The position numbers and the translations under genes are program-made. Positions 1 to 5,381 of a stretch of DNA of 5,424 nucleotides are shown in pieces; position 1 is the first letter of the stretch; every line of letters starts with the position of its first letter. Source of the stretch: an uncultured Carnobacterium sp. (GTDB lineage Bacteria > Bacillota > Bacilli > Lactobacillales > Aerococcaceae); NCBI GenBank assembly GCA_937976325.1, contig CALJSD010000118.1, positions 1 to 5,424 of the forward strand, written 5' to 3'. Under the pieces are notes generated by a model. The model was not told the DNA's origin and did not search any database. It saw only the letters and a list, made by a program, of their open reading frames with translations.

Positions 1-91
1 CAAAAAAGAGAAAAATTAGCCGGGCATGGTGGTACACGCCTGTAGTCCCAGCTAGTCAGGAGGCTGAGGCAGGAGAATCGCTTGAAACCGG
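1..91 (+). mobile_element. Human/primate Alu SINE fragment (foreign to the bacterial sequence)
   Basis: This segment matches, from memory of the consensus, the A-rich linker and first part of the right monomer of a primate Alu element in sense orientation. Recognisable blocks in order are AAAAATTAGCCGGGC (11-25), CCTGTAGTCCCAGCTA (39-54), GGAGGCTGAGGCAGGAGAAT (59-78) and CGCTTGAA (79-86). GAATCGCTTGAA is the form I associate with AluS; AluY usually has GAATGGCGTGAA. The few differences from consensus (for example TAGTCAGG for TACTCGGG at 53-60) are what a diverged genomic copy would show. The match stops at about 91, where consensus would continue as GGAGGCGGAGG and the sequence switches to in-frame leuS. 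Alu elements are 7SL-derived retroposons of primate nuclear genomes and do not occur naturally in bacteria. The likely source is host contamination joined by a chimeric read, ligation or misassembly. Confidence 0.96.
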
Positions 92-92
92 C

Positions 93-488
93 AATACTGC
101 AATCTCTCAAATGATGATCTTCGTTAACGAAGCTTATAAAGCAGACGCATTGCCATTCGATTACATGAAAGGTCTTGTACAATTGATTGCGCCATTAGCA
201 CCACATATGGCTGAAGAAATCTGGAGTAAATTCGGATTCACAGAATCAATTAGCTACGAACCATGGCCAACTTACGATGAATCTAAATTAGTGGAAAACG
301 AAGTTGAAGTGATTTTCCAAGTCAATGGAAAAATTAAAGCACGCGTAATGGTTCCAACAAATGCAGACGCTGCAGCTCTTGAAGCACTTGCCAAAGAGCA
401 TGATTCAGTGAAATCTGCCATCGAAGGAAAAACAATCCGTAAAGTGATTGCTGTTCCAGGACGTTTAGTAAACATCGTTGCGAACTAA
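93..488 (+). CDS. leuS: Leucyl-tRNA synthetase, C-terminal fragment (5' part missing)
   Basis: This is the last 131 codons of a class Ia synthetase that attaches leucine to tRNA-Leu in the cytoplasm. Bacterial LeuS is usually about 800 residues, so the Rossmann catalytic core, the CP1 editing domain, and the HIGH and KMSKS motifs are absent. Recognisable reading starts at 93 with NTAISQ. Residues 1-65 are the end of the anticodon-binding helical bundle (FVNEAYKADALP, LIAPLAPHMAEEIW, then a WP pair). Residues 70-131 are the small C-terminal domain that contacts the tRNA elbow (VEVIFQVNGKIKARV, then IRKVIAVPGRLVNIV). The TAA stop is at 486-488. The first ATG, at 111, is internal to the protein and not a real start. 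The gene is broken by the Alu junction at about 91/92, most likely an artefact and not a true pseudogene. The upstream frame stays open through the Alu, so automatic callers may report a false fusion. Its 3' end lies 22 nt from the desulfurase gene. Confidence 0.95.
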   Translation, partial: NTAISQMMIFVNEAYKADALPFDYMKGLVQLIAPLAPHMAEEIWSKFGFTESISYEPWPTYDESKLVENEVEVIFQVNGKIKARVMVPTNADAAALEALAKEHDSVKSAIEGKTIRKVIAVPGRLVNIVAN

Positions 489-510
489 TGGGATTTGAAA
501 GGATAGTAGA

Positions 511-1635
511 ATGATTTATTTTGATAATGCAGCAACAACGAAAATTTATGATGATGCATTAACGAGCTATGTTCAAGTTAGCCAAAAGTTCTTCGGAAAT
601 CCATCGAGCTTACACCAATTAGGAGTAGATGCATACCAAGTGTTGACAAAAGCTAGAACTCAAGTAGCTAGTTTATTATCAGTTCAACCTGAGGAGATTT
701 TCTTCACCTCAGGCGGAACTGAATCGAATAACTGGGCGATAAAAGGAACAGCTCTAGAAAAATCTGTATTTGGGAAGCATATCATCACAACAAAGATTGA
801 GCATCCGTCTGTCCTTCAAACGTGTAAGCAATTAGAACGCTTCGGGTTTGAAGTGACGTACTTAGATGTCGATTCTAAAGGGATTGTAAGTGTAGACCAA
901 TTAAAAGAGAGCATTCGTAAAGATACGATTTTAGTAAGTGTGATGGCTGTTAATAATGAAGTTGGAGCAGTTCAACCGATTGCTGAAATTGCTAAAGTAC
1001 TTGAGGAATACCCATCGATTCACTTTCATGTGGACGCTGTTCAGGCAGTGGAACGCGCAAGTCAGCTCCTTGCCATTGGACGTATTGACTTATTGAGCCT
1101 TTCTGCACATAAATTCCATGGACCACGAGGCGTTGGGATTATGTATAAGAAATTTGGACGTAAGATTCAAGCGCTCTTAACAGGTGGCGGACAAGAAAAA
1201 GGGGAACGTAGTACAACGGAAAACCTTCCAGGAATTGTAGCTACAACAAAAGCTCTGCGAATGGCTTTAGAAGAAGAGTCAGTTACGGGGGAACTTCGTA
1301 GTCAATTATGGAAAGAGTTAGCAACAAAATCTGAAATTCGCATCTTCTCGCCGGAAGATGGAGCAAGTCATGTATTATGCTTTGCCATTAAAGGCGTTCG
1401 TGGAGAAGTGGTTGTTCATGCTTTTGAAAATCATGGCATTTATATTTCTACGACTTCGGCTTGTTCAAGTAAAAAAGGAGATTCATCTAGTACGCTTTAT
1501 GCGATGGATGTGCCAACTGAATGGGCGACAGGAGCCGTTCGTGTAAGCTTCTCAAACGACAATACGAAAGAAGAAGTCGAACATTTTGTCGATGTATTGC
1601 ATCAGTTAATGAAACAATTTTCGTTTTTAAAATAA
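511..1635 (+). CDS. nifZ: Cysteine desulfurase, NifS/IscS family (NifZ-like, ThiI partner)
   Basis: This PLP-dependent enzyme (374 aa, normal length) converts L-cysteine to alanine and holds the sulfur as an enzyme persulfide for transfer. Visible family landmarks are the N-terminal YFDNAATT (residues 3-10), the PLP phosphate-binding TSGGTESNN (66-74), His98 in KIEHPSV stacking on the cofactor, VNNEVGAVQP (147-156), HVDAVQAVE with Asp175 and Gln178, the Schiff-base Lys201 in SAHKFHGPRG, and the catalytic-loop Cys318 in TTSACSS. Residues 233-240 read RSTTENLP where many relatives have R[SA]GTENxP, a mild variant. The ATG at 511 has AAAGGA at 498-503, 7 nt upstream. A desulfurase directly before thiI is the arrangement of B. 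subtilis NifZ, which supplies sulfur for tRNA 4-thiouridine, so this one is probably dedicated to ThiI and not to general Fe-S assembly; no IscU/SufU scaffold gene is present here. The symbol rests on that context; iscS is a common alternative label. Confidence 0.93.
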   Translation: MIYFDNAATTKIYDDALTSYVQVSQKFFGNPSSLHQLGVDAYQVLTKARTQVASLLSVQPEEIFFTSGGTESNNWAIKGTALEKSVFGKHIITTKIEHPSVLQTCKQLERFGFEVTYLDVDSKGIVSVDQLKESIRKDTILVSVMAVNNEVGAVQPIAEIAKVLEEYPSIHFHVDAVQAVERASQLLAIGRIDLLSLSAHKFHGPRGVGIMYKKFGRKIQALLTGGGQEKGERSTTENLPGIVATTKALRMALEEESVTGELRSQLWKELATKSEIRIFSPEDGASHVLCFAIKGVRGEVVVHAFENHGIYISTTSACSSKKGDSSSTLYAMDVPTEWATGAVRVSFSNDNTKEEVEHFVDVLHQLMKQFSFLK

Positions 1636-1642
1636 AAGGAGG
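1636..1642 (+). promoter_or_regulatory. Strong Shine-Dalgarno fixing the TTG start of thiI
   Basis: AAGGAGG ends 6 nt before the TTG at 1649-1651 and begins immediately after the TAA (1633-1635) of the desulfurase. A near-perfect ribosome binding site at ideal spacing supports the non-ATG start, and the 13-nt gap makes coupled translation of the two genes likely. Confidence 0.85.
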
Positions 1643-1648
1643 AAATCG

Positions 1649-2866
1649 TTGAAAACTAGAATTTTGATTCGCTATGGTGAACTTTCTACAAAGGGTAGAA
1701 ACAAAAAAATGTTCACTCAAAAATTAGCGTCAAATATTAAAAAAGCCTTAGTAGACTTTCCTCAGGTAAAGGTGATTCCCGATTATGACTTTATGTATTT
1801 AGATTTACATGAAGCGCCTGAAGAAGAAGTCATCGAAAAGGTAAAACCAATTTTTGGGATTCAATCTATTTCGCCAGTATATATTGTTGAAAAAGATATG
1901 GAAGTGGCTAAAAAAGTTGTTCTCGACTTATTAAGCCAAGAAGACCTTGAAGGAAAAACATTTAAGATTATGACAAGACGCTCGGATCATACATTCGAGA
2001 TGGATACGAATCAAATCAACTTGTTTTTAGGGGATGCTGTTCTTGAAGCATTTCCAGACATCAAGGTTCAATTAAAACAACCAGATATTACGGTACGTAT
2101 TGATGTGCGACGTGAACACTTAATGGTGAGTCTGAAGACAATCCAAGGGGCAGGAGGACTTCCTGTTGGAACAAGTGGTCGTGTGATGCTGATGCTATCT
2201 GGCGGGATTGATTCGCCGGTAGCAGGATATCTTGCGATGAAACGTGGAATGGAAATTCAATGCGTGCACTTTGCAAGCCCACCGTATACGAGCCCACAAG
2301 CGTTAGAGAAAACAAAACTCTTAGCAGCTAAAATTGCTCGGTTTGGTGGAAGTATTCAATTCTTAACGGTACCTTTTTCAAGAATTCAAGAGGAAATCAA
2401 GAAGAGTGTGCCGGAAGCGTATTTAATGACAATTATGCGTCGTTTCATGCTTCGTATTACGGATCAACTTAGAGAAAATGCACGTGCTCTTGCGATTGCC
2501 AATGGGGAATCAGTGGGGCAAGTGGCTTCTCAAACATTAGATAGCATGGTGGCGATTAATGATGTGACTAATACACCAATTATCCGTCCAGTAGCTACAA
2601 TGGATAAACTTGATATTATTAAAGTTGCTGAAGAAATTGATACATTTGAGTTATCAATTCAACCATTTGAGGATTGTTGTACGGTATTTGCACCGCCTAG
2701 TCCAAAGACGAAACCAAAACTTGAAAAGGCACGTCAATATGAAGCGCGTCTTGATGTGGAAGGTTTAATTAAAGAGGCTGTAGAGGGGACAGTGATTGAA
2801 GAAATTACTGCAAACTATACAACTCCAGTAGAAACAGCAAGTCAAGAGATTGACGATTTATTTTAA
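1649..2866 (+). CDS. thiI: tRNA 4-thiouridine synthase (tRNA sulfurtransferase) ThiI, no rhodanese domain
   Basis: ThiI adenylates uridine 8 of tRNA and replaces its oxygen with sulfur to give s4U, a near-UV sensor; in some bacteria it also supplies sulfur for the thiamine thiazole. The 405-aa protein has the N-terminal ferredoxin-like segment (ILIRYGELSTKGRN, residues 5-18), a THUMP RNA-binding domain (about 60-165) and a PP-loop adenylation domain with SGGIDSP at 184-190. It then has NGESVGQVASQT (285-296), RPVATMDKLDII (313-324) and the conserved EDCCTVFAPP with Cys343/Cys344 (341-350). It ends soon after the PP-loop domain. E. coli ThiI carries an extra C-terminal rhodanese domain with a persulfide cysteine; this short form is the usual Gram-positive type, in which the partner desulfurase is thought to deliver sulfur directly. 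The TTG start is supported by AAGGAGG at 1636-1642. The gene sits 13 nt after that desulfurase and is closed by a terminator hairpin. Confidence 0.96.
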   Translation: MKTRILIRYGELSTKGRNKKMFTQKLASNIKKALVDFPQVKVIPDYDFMYLDLHEAPEEEVIEKVKPIFGIQSISPVYIVEKDMEVAKKVVLDLLSQEDLEGKTFKIMTRRSDHTFEMDTNQINLFLGDAVLEAFPDIKVQLKQPDITVRIDVRREHLMVSLKTIQGAGGLPVGTSGRVMLMLSGGIDSPVAGYLAMKRGMEIQCVHFASPPYTSPQALEKTKLLAAKIARFGGSIQFLTVPFSRIQEEIKKSVPEAYLMTIMRRFMLRITDQLRENARALAIANGESVGQVASQTLDSMVAINDVTNTPIIRPVATMDKLDIIKVAEEIDTFELSIQPFEDCCTVFAPPSPKTKPKLEKARQYEARLDVEGLIKEAVEGTVIEEITANYTTPVETASQEIDDLF

Positions 2867-2870
2867 GATA

Positions 2871-2912
2871 AAAAGAAGCGATGCTATTCCGTTTGGAGTA
2901 GCATCGCTTTTT
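2871..2912. terminator. Rho-independent terminator, probably bidirectional, between thiI and the amidase
   Basis: The arms 2876-2886 (AAGCGATGCTA) and 2899-2909 (TAGCATCGCTT) pair perfectly over 11 bp. The stem extends inward through T2887-G2898, T2888-A2897, C2889-G2896 and C2890-G2895 to a GTTT loop (2891-2894), about 15 bp in all. On the + strand it runs into TTTTT (2908-2912) and then GTTGTTTTA, ending the leuS-nifZ-thiI transcript. On the - strand the stem is followed by CTTTTTATC, so it can also end the amidase transcript. It lies in the 52-nt gap between two convergent stop codons. Confidence 0.93.
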
Positions 2913-2918
2913 GTTGTT

Positions 2919-4334
2919 TTATTGGAAGTATTCTTTAAGCGCGTTTGCAATACTTTTAGCGATGTTTTGTTGATATTCTTCAGAAGAAATCACTTTATTA
3001 TCGCCTTGGTTATTTAAATATCCAAGTTCTAAAAGAATCGATGGCCGAGCATTATCACGAAGAACCATGAAGTTTTGGAATCTGCTTCCTTGGTTTTTCA
3101 ATGGAAGATTTCGAGCTAAGTATTTATTCACAGTCTGACTGAGACTTTCGCTCTTATCACTGTAGTAGTAGGCTGTTGTTCCGCTTGCGCTATCATCTTC
3201 AGACGAGTCGAAGTGAATACTAATAAATGCATTTGCATTATTTTTATTACTAATTTCAGCACGTTCAGCAAGTGAAACAGAAGTGTCGCTTGTTCTAGTT
3301 AAGATAACTTTTGCTCCCATTGCTTCGAGTTCTTTCTTCACAAGTAGAGCAGTTGTTAATGTATGGTCTGCTTCGTGTTTTTCACTGAAGTTTACAACAG
3401 CACCTGGATCTTCACCACCGTGCCCTGGATCGATGACAATTGTTGCATTCTTAATCCCTTGAGGAATCGTTTCATCTGTTTCGATTCCGGCAAAGTTTGT
3501 AGTCACTAGCCAGTAAGGAATATAACCGTATTTTCCATTACCAACAGATACTTTATAAAAATCGCCTTCGCGGTCTTCATAGACAAATTGTGTTCCTTTA
3601 TCTACCGTACCGATTAATTCGGAAGTGACGTTGGAAGCTGAGTAAATAGGTGTTTCTTTTAGTTTTGTCACAAACATCTTGTTAGAGTCAATGGTTGTTG
3701 GAAGACCAGCTTGTTTGTTGAGAATTTCTTGAATCAATTCAATTGCGTAGTTTGTAGAGTCGCTATCTACGTAACCTTCTTTATCAAAGTAACGGACTTT
3801 TAATACTTTATCGTTCAATTCTTCAACAAGGTAGAAGAGTTCTCCATTAGGAATTGTTAAGAGAACTTTCGAATTTTCATCCTGTGTTTCGCGTAATTTC
3901 AATCCGCCAGAAGCATATCCTTTCATCATCGTAGTAAGAAGGATATCTTTATCCTCGATATAGGCTACTTGATCGTCATATTGAACTTGAATCCAACCGT
4001 TGTCGAGTTTATGCAAGGCCAGCAAGTATTGGTTTTTCGTAATTTCCCCGATTGGGATACCTTTAGCATCCATCGTATGGTAAACCTTCAATGGGGTATC
4101 GCTTGTATTGACAGCAAACTGTACAATTTTATTGTGAACCGTAGTTGAAGTCTGAGTAGCTGTATTTGAGCTATTCGTATCTGTATTTGCTTGTTGCGTG
4201 TTCGTTTGAGGTTTTACTGTTGAACTTTCACTAACTAGTGGATAGGCGATAATCCATAGTAGTAGAAGTGAAACAAGAAAGCCCAGCAACTGCTGTATAT
4301 TTTTCTTCTTAAAGAATTTCAGTAATGAATCCAT
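2919..4334 (-). CDS. N-acetylmuramoyl-L-alanine amidase, membrane-anchored, three SH3b-like repeats plus Amidase_3
   Basis: This is a cell-wall hydrolase that cleaves the amide bond between N-acetylmuramic acid and the stem-peptide L-Ala in peptidoglycan, acting outside the membrane. The 471-aa protein starts with a lysine-rich N terminus, then a hydrophobic segment (about 15-34, Leu-rich) without a clear AxA cleavage site, so a membrane anchor is likelier than a cleaved signal. A Thr/Asn/Gln/Ser-rich linker (about 37-66) follows. I read three bacterial SH3-like wall-binding repeats at roughly 68-133, 136-195 and 221-280; the GYIPYWLV near 270-277 is typical of a repeat end. The zinc amidase domain (about 297-471) has His305 in IDPGHGGEDPGA, Glu321, His374 in SIHFDS and catalytic Glu436 in LLELGYLNN, all expected for Amidase_3 (LytC/CwlB type). 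The ATG has AAAAGGAG (4340-4347) 5 nt upstream. It is a single-gene unit with its own extended -10 promoter. Separation, autolysis or turnover roles are all possible. Confidence 0.93.
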   Translation of the reverse strand: MDSLLKFFKKKNIQQLLGFLVSLLLLWIIAYPLVSESSTVKPQTNTQQANTDTNSSNTATQTSTTVHNKIVQFAVNTSDTPLKVYHTMDAKGIPIGEITKNQYLLALHKLDNGWIQVQYDDQVAYIEDKDILLTTMMKGYASGGLKLRETQDENSKVLLTIPNGELFYLVEELNDKVLKVRYFDKEGYVDSDSTNYAIELIQEILNKQAGLPTTIDSNKMFVTKLKETPIYSASNVTSELIGTVDKGTQFVYEDREGDFYKVSVGNGKYGYIPYWLVTTNFAGIETDETIPQGIKNATIVIDPGHGGEDPGAVVNFSEKHEADHTLTTALLVKKELEAMGAKVILTRTSDTSVSLAERAEISNKNNANAFISIHFDSSEDDSASGTTAYYYSDKSESLSQTVNKYLARNLPLKNQGSRFQNFMVLRDNARPSILLELGYLNNQGDNKVISSEEYQQNIAKSIANALKEYFQ

Positions 4335-4368
4335 AAGGGCTCCTTTTATATTTGTATATTTCCTCTCT

Positions 4369-4397
4369 ATTATACCAATAAAAGCGCTATTTGTGTA
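4369..4397 (-). promoter_or_regulatory. Predicted extended -10 sigma-A promoter of the amidase gene
   Basis: Read on the minus strand, a perfect TATAAT (4369-4374) is preceded by TGG, giving the extended -10 form TGnTATAAT. At 17-bp spacing lies TACACA (4392-4397), a 4-of-6 match to TTGACA. The expected transcript would start near 4362, leaving a leader of about 28 nt that contains the AAAAGGAG site. The -10 is strong and the -35 is weak, as is common for extended -10 promoters. Confidence 0.75.
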
Positions 4398-4415
4398 TAA
4401 AAAATAGCTTACAGC

Positions 4416-4445
4416 TTGATTGCAGAAGAATTATTTTAGTAAAAT
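4416..4445 (+). promoter_or_regulatory. Predicted promoter of nfo, diverging from the amidase promoter
   Basis: TTGATT (4416-4421, 4 of 6 to TTGACA) and TAAAAT (4440-4445, 5 of 6 to TATAAT) are separated by 18 bp. This places transcription start near 4452, shortly before the ribosome binding site at 4467. An alternative pairing, TTGCAG (4420-4425) with AATAAT (4443-4448) at 17 bp, is also possible. Either -10 falls inside the palindrome at 4430-4448. Confidence 0.55.
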
Positions 4446-4448
4446 AAT
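4430..4448. repeat. Perfect 9-1-9 AT-only palindrome over the nfo -10 element (candidate operator)
   Basis: ATTATTTTA (4430-4438), a central G (4439) and TAAAATAAT (4440-4448) form a perfect inverted repeat. It covers the predicted -10 of nfo. The shape, an AT-rich palindrome around one central base, resembles binding sites of dimeric repressors such as the Fur/PerR/Zur family, but it does not match a consensus I can name with certainty. It lacks a long T tract and G/C pairs, so it is a poor terminator. Chance occurrence in AT-rich DNA is a real alternative. Confidence 0.45.
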
Positions 4449-4466
4449 AGAGAATAATGAAATATT

Positions 4467-4471
4467 GGAGG
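4467..4471 (+). promoter_or_regulatory. Shine-Dalgarno that places the nfo start at 4478
   Basis: GGAGG lies 6 nt before the ATG at 4478-4480. An in-frame ATG at 4457 is upstream of this site, has no good ribosome binding site of its own and would sit almost at the predicted transcript start. The site therefore selects the shorter protein beginning MLIGSHVSMSG, which is also the usual family N terminus. Confidence 0.88.
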
Positions 4472-4477
4472 AAGATT

Positions 4478-5380
4478 ATGTTAATTGGGTCTCACGTTTC
4501 GATGAGCGGAAAAGAAATGCTCTTGAATTCAGCAAAGGAAGCAGCAAGTTATAATGCTAATGTCATGATGGTTTATACAGGTGCTCCGCAAAATACAAGA
4601 AGAAAGCCAATTGAAGAGTTAAACGTTGAAGCTGGGAAACAGTACATGAAAGAACATGGCATTGAAGAAGTTGTTGTCCATGCGCCTTATATTATTAACT
4701 TAGCCAACACTACAAAAGAAGGCTATATTGATTTTGCAATCGAATTTTTAAGAGAAGAATTGAAACGTGCAGAAGCAGTAGGGGCTACTCAAGTCGTTCT
4801 TCACCCAGGTTCTCATGTAGGGGCTGGTGTGGATGTTGGTTTAAATCAAATCATCTACGGATTAAATCAAGTGTTAACGAAAGACCAAAAAGTCCAAATC
4901 GCATTAGAAACAATGGCTGGTAAAGGAACAGAGCTAGCTCGTACATTCGAAGAATTAGCACGTATTATCGACGGAGTGACGCACAATGAACATTTATCCG
5001 TAACGTTTGATACATGCCACGTTCACGATGCAGGGTATGATATTAAAAATGATTTATCAGGAGTATTAACTCATTTTGATAAAACAGTTGGCCTTGACCG
5101 TATTAAAGTCCTTCATGTAAATGATTCGAAAAATCCTGTGGGGGCTCATAAAGATAGACATGAGAACTTTGGTTTTGGAGAAATCGGATTTGAAGCGCTC
5201 ATGAACGTTATTAATGTTCCTGAATTTAAACAGCTTCCAAAGATTCTCGAAACACCTTGGATTAAAGTGGAAGATAAAGTTCAAATTGCGCCATACAAAA
5301 AAGAAATTGAAATGATTCGTTCTGGAAAATTTGATTCAAACTGGATTGAAGAGTTATTAAAACAAGAAAGAGGGAAGTAA
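4478..5380 (+). CDS. nfo: Endonuclease IV (AP endonuclease, deoxyribonuclease IV)
   Basis: This zinc enzyme of base-excision repair nicks DNA 5' to abasic sites and removes 3'-blocking groups left by oxidative damage. The 300-aa protein has the usual family length and TIM-barrel order. All nine expected metal ligands can be placed: His68 (VVHAPY), His109 (VLHPGSH), Glu144 (ALETMAGKG), Asp178 and His181 (FDTCHVHDAGYD), His213 (LHVNDSK), Asp226 and His228 (DRHENFGFGEIG) and Glu258 (ILETPW). The three family signature regions are therefore intact. The N terminus MLIGSHVSMSGKEML and TGAPQNTRRKPIEELN (34-49) closely resemble Bacillus YqfS-type enzymes. The start at 4478 is chosen over 4457 because of GGAGG at 4467-4471. 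The gene has its own predicted promoter, divergent from the amidase, overlaid by a palindrome. One base separates its stop from the next start codon, so the two are probably co-transcribed. Confidence 0.97.
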   Translation: MLIGSHVSMSGKEMLLNSAKEAASYNANVMMVYTGAPQNTRRKPIEELNVEAGKQYMKEHGIEEVVVHAPYIINLANTTKEGYIDFAIEFLREELKRAEAVGATQVVLHPGSHVGAGVDVGLNQIIYGLNQVLTKDQKVQIALETMAGKGTELARTFEELARIIDGVTHNEHLSVTFDTCHVHDAGYDIKNDLSGVLTHFDKTVGLDRIKVLHVNDSKNPVGAHKDRHENFGFGEIGFEALMNVINVPEFKQLPKILETPWIKVEDKVQIAPYKKEIEMIRSGKFDSNWIEELLKQERGK

Positions 5381-5381
5381 T

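Noticed and set aside
1..488. A natural eukaryote-to-bacterium transfer, or a new mobile element inserted in leuS
   Set aside because: The sequence is typical primate Alu, it removes the essential catalytic part of leuS, and it shows no insertion hallmarks at the junction. Contamination or misassembly explains it far more simply.
111..488. A free-standing 125-aa protein starting at the ATG at 111
   Set aside because: The leuS frame is recognisable upstream of 111 (NTAISQ), no ribosome binding site precedes it, and the residues are internal to the LeuS anticodon-binding domain.
1358..1546. Short + strand open frame inside the desulfurase in another frame
   Set aside because: It overlaps the strongly conserved catalytic-cysteine region of the desulfurase and reads as a low-quality shadow.
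1636..1648. TPP riboswitch controlling thiI
   Set aside because: Only 13 nt separate the desulfurase stop from the thiI start, leaving no room for one.
2088..2315. Antisense open frame within thiI
   Set aside because: It lies wholly opposite conserved THUMP/PP-loop coding sequence, has no ribosome binding site and resembles no known protein. Similar frames opposite leuS, the desulfurase and nfo were dropped for the same reason.
4430..4448. Palindrome as a terminator
   Set aside because: The stem is entirely A/T with a single-base centre, no G/C core and no following T tract, and it lies upstream of a gene on a promoter. An operator, or chance, fits better.
4457..4477. Upstream ATG start for nfo adding MKYWRKI
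   Set aside because: GGAGG at 4467-4471 is ideally placed for the ATG at 4478, and family members begin MLxIGSH-like. The 4457 ATG would be nearly at the transcript start with no good ribosome binding site.
4335..4477. Riboswitch or small RNA in the divergent intergenic region
   Set aside because: The 143 bases are filled by two promoters, a palindrome and two ribosome binding sites. The predicted leaders are only about 25-30 nt, too short for a known riboswitch.
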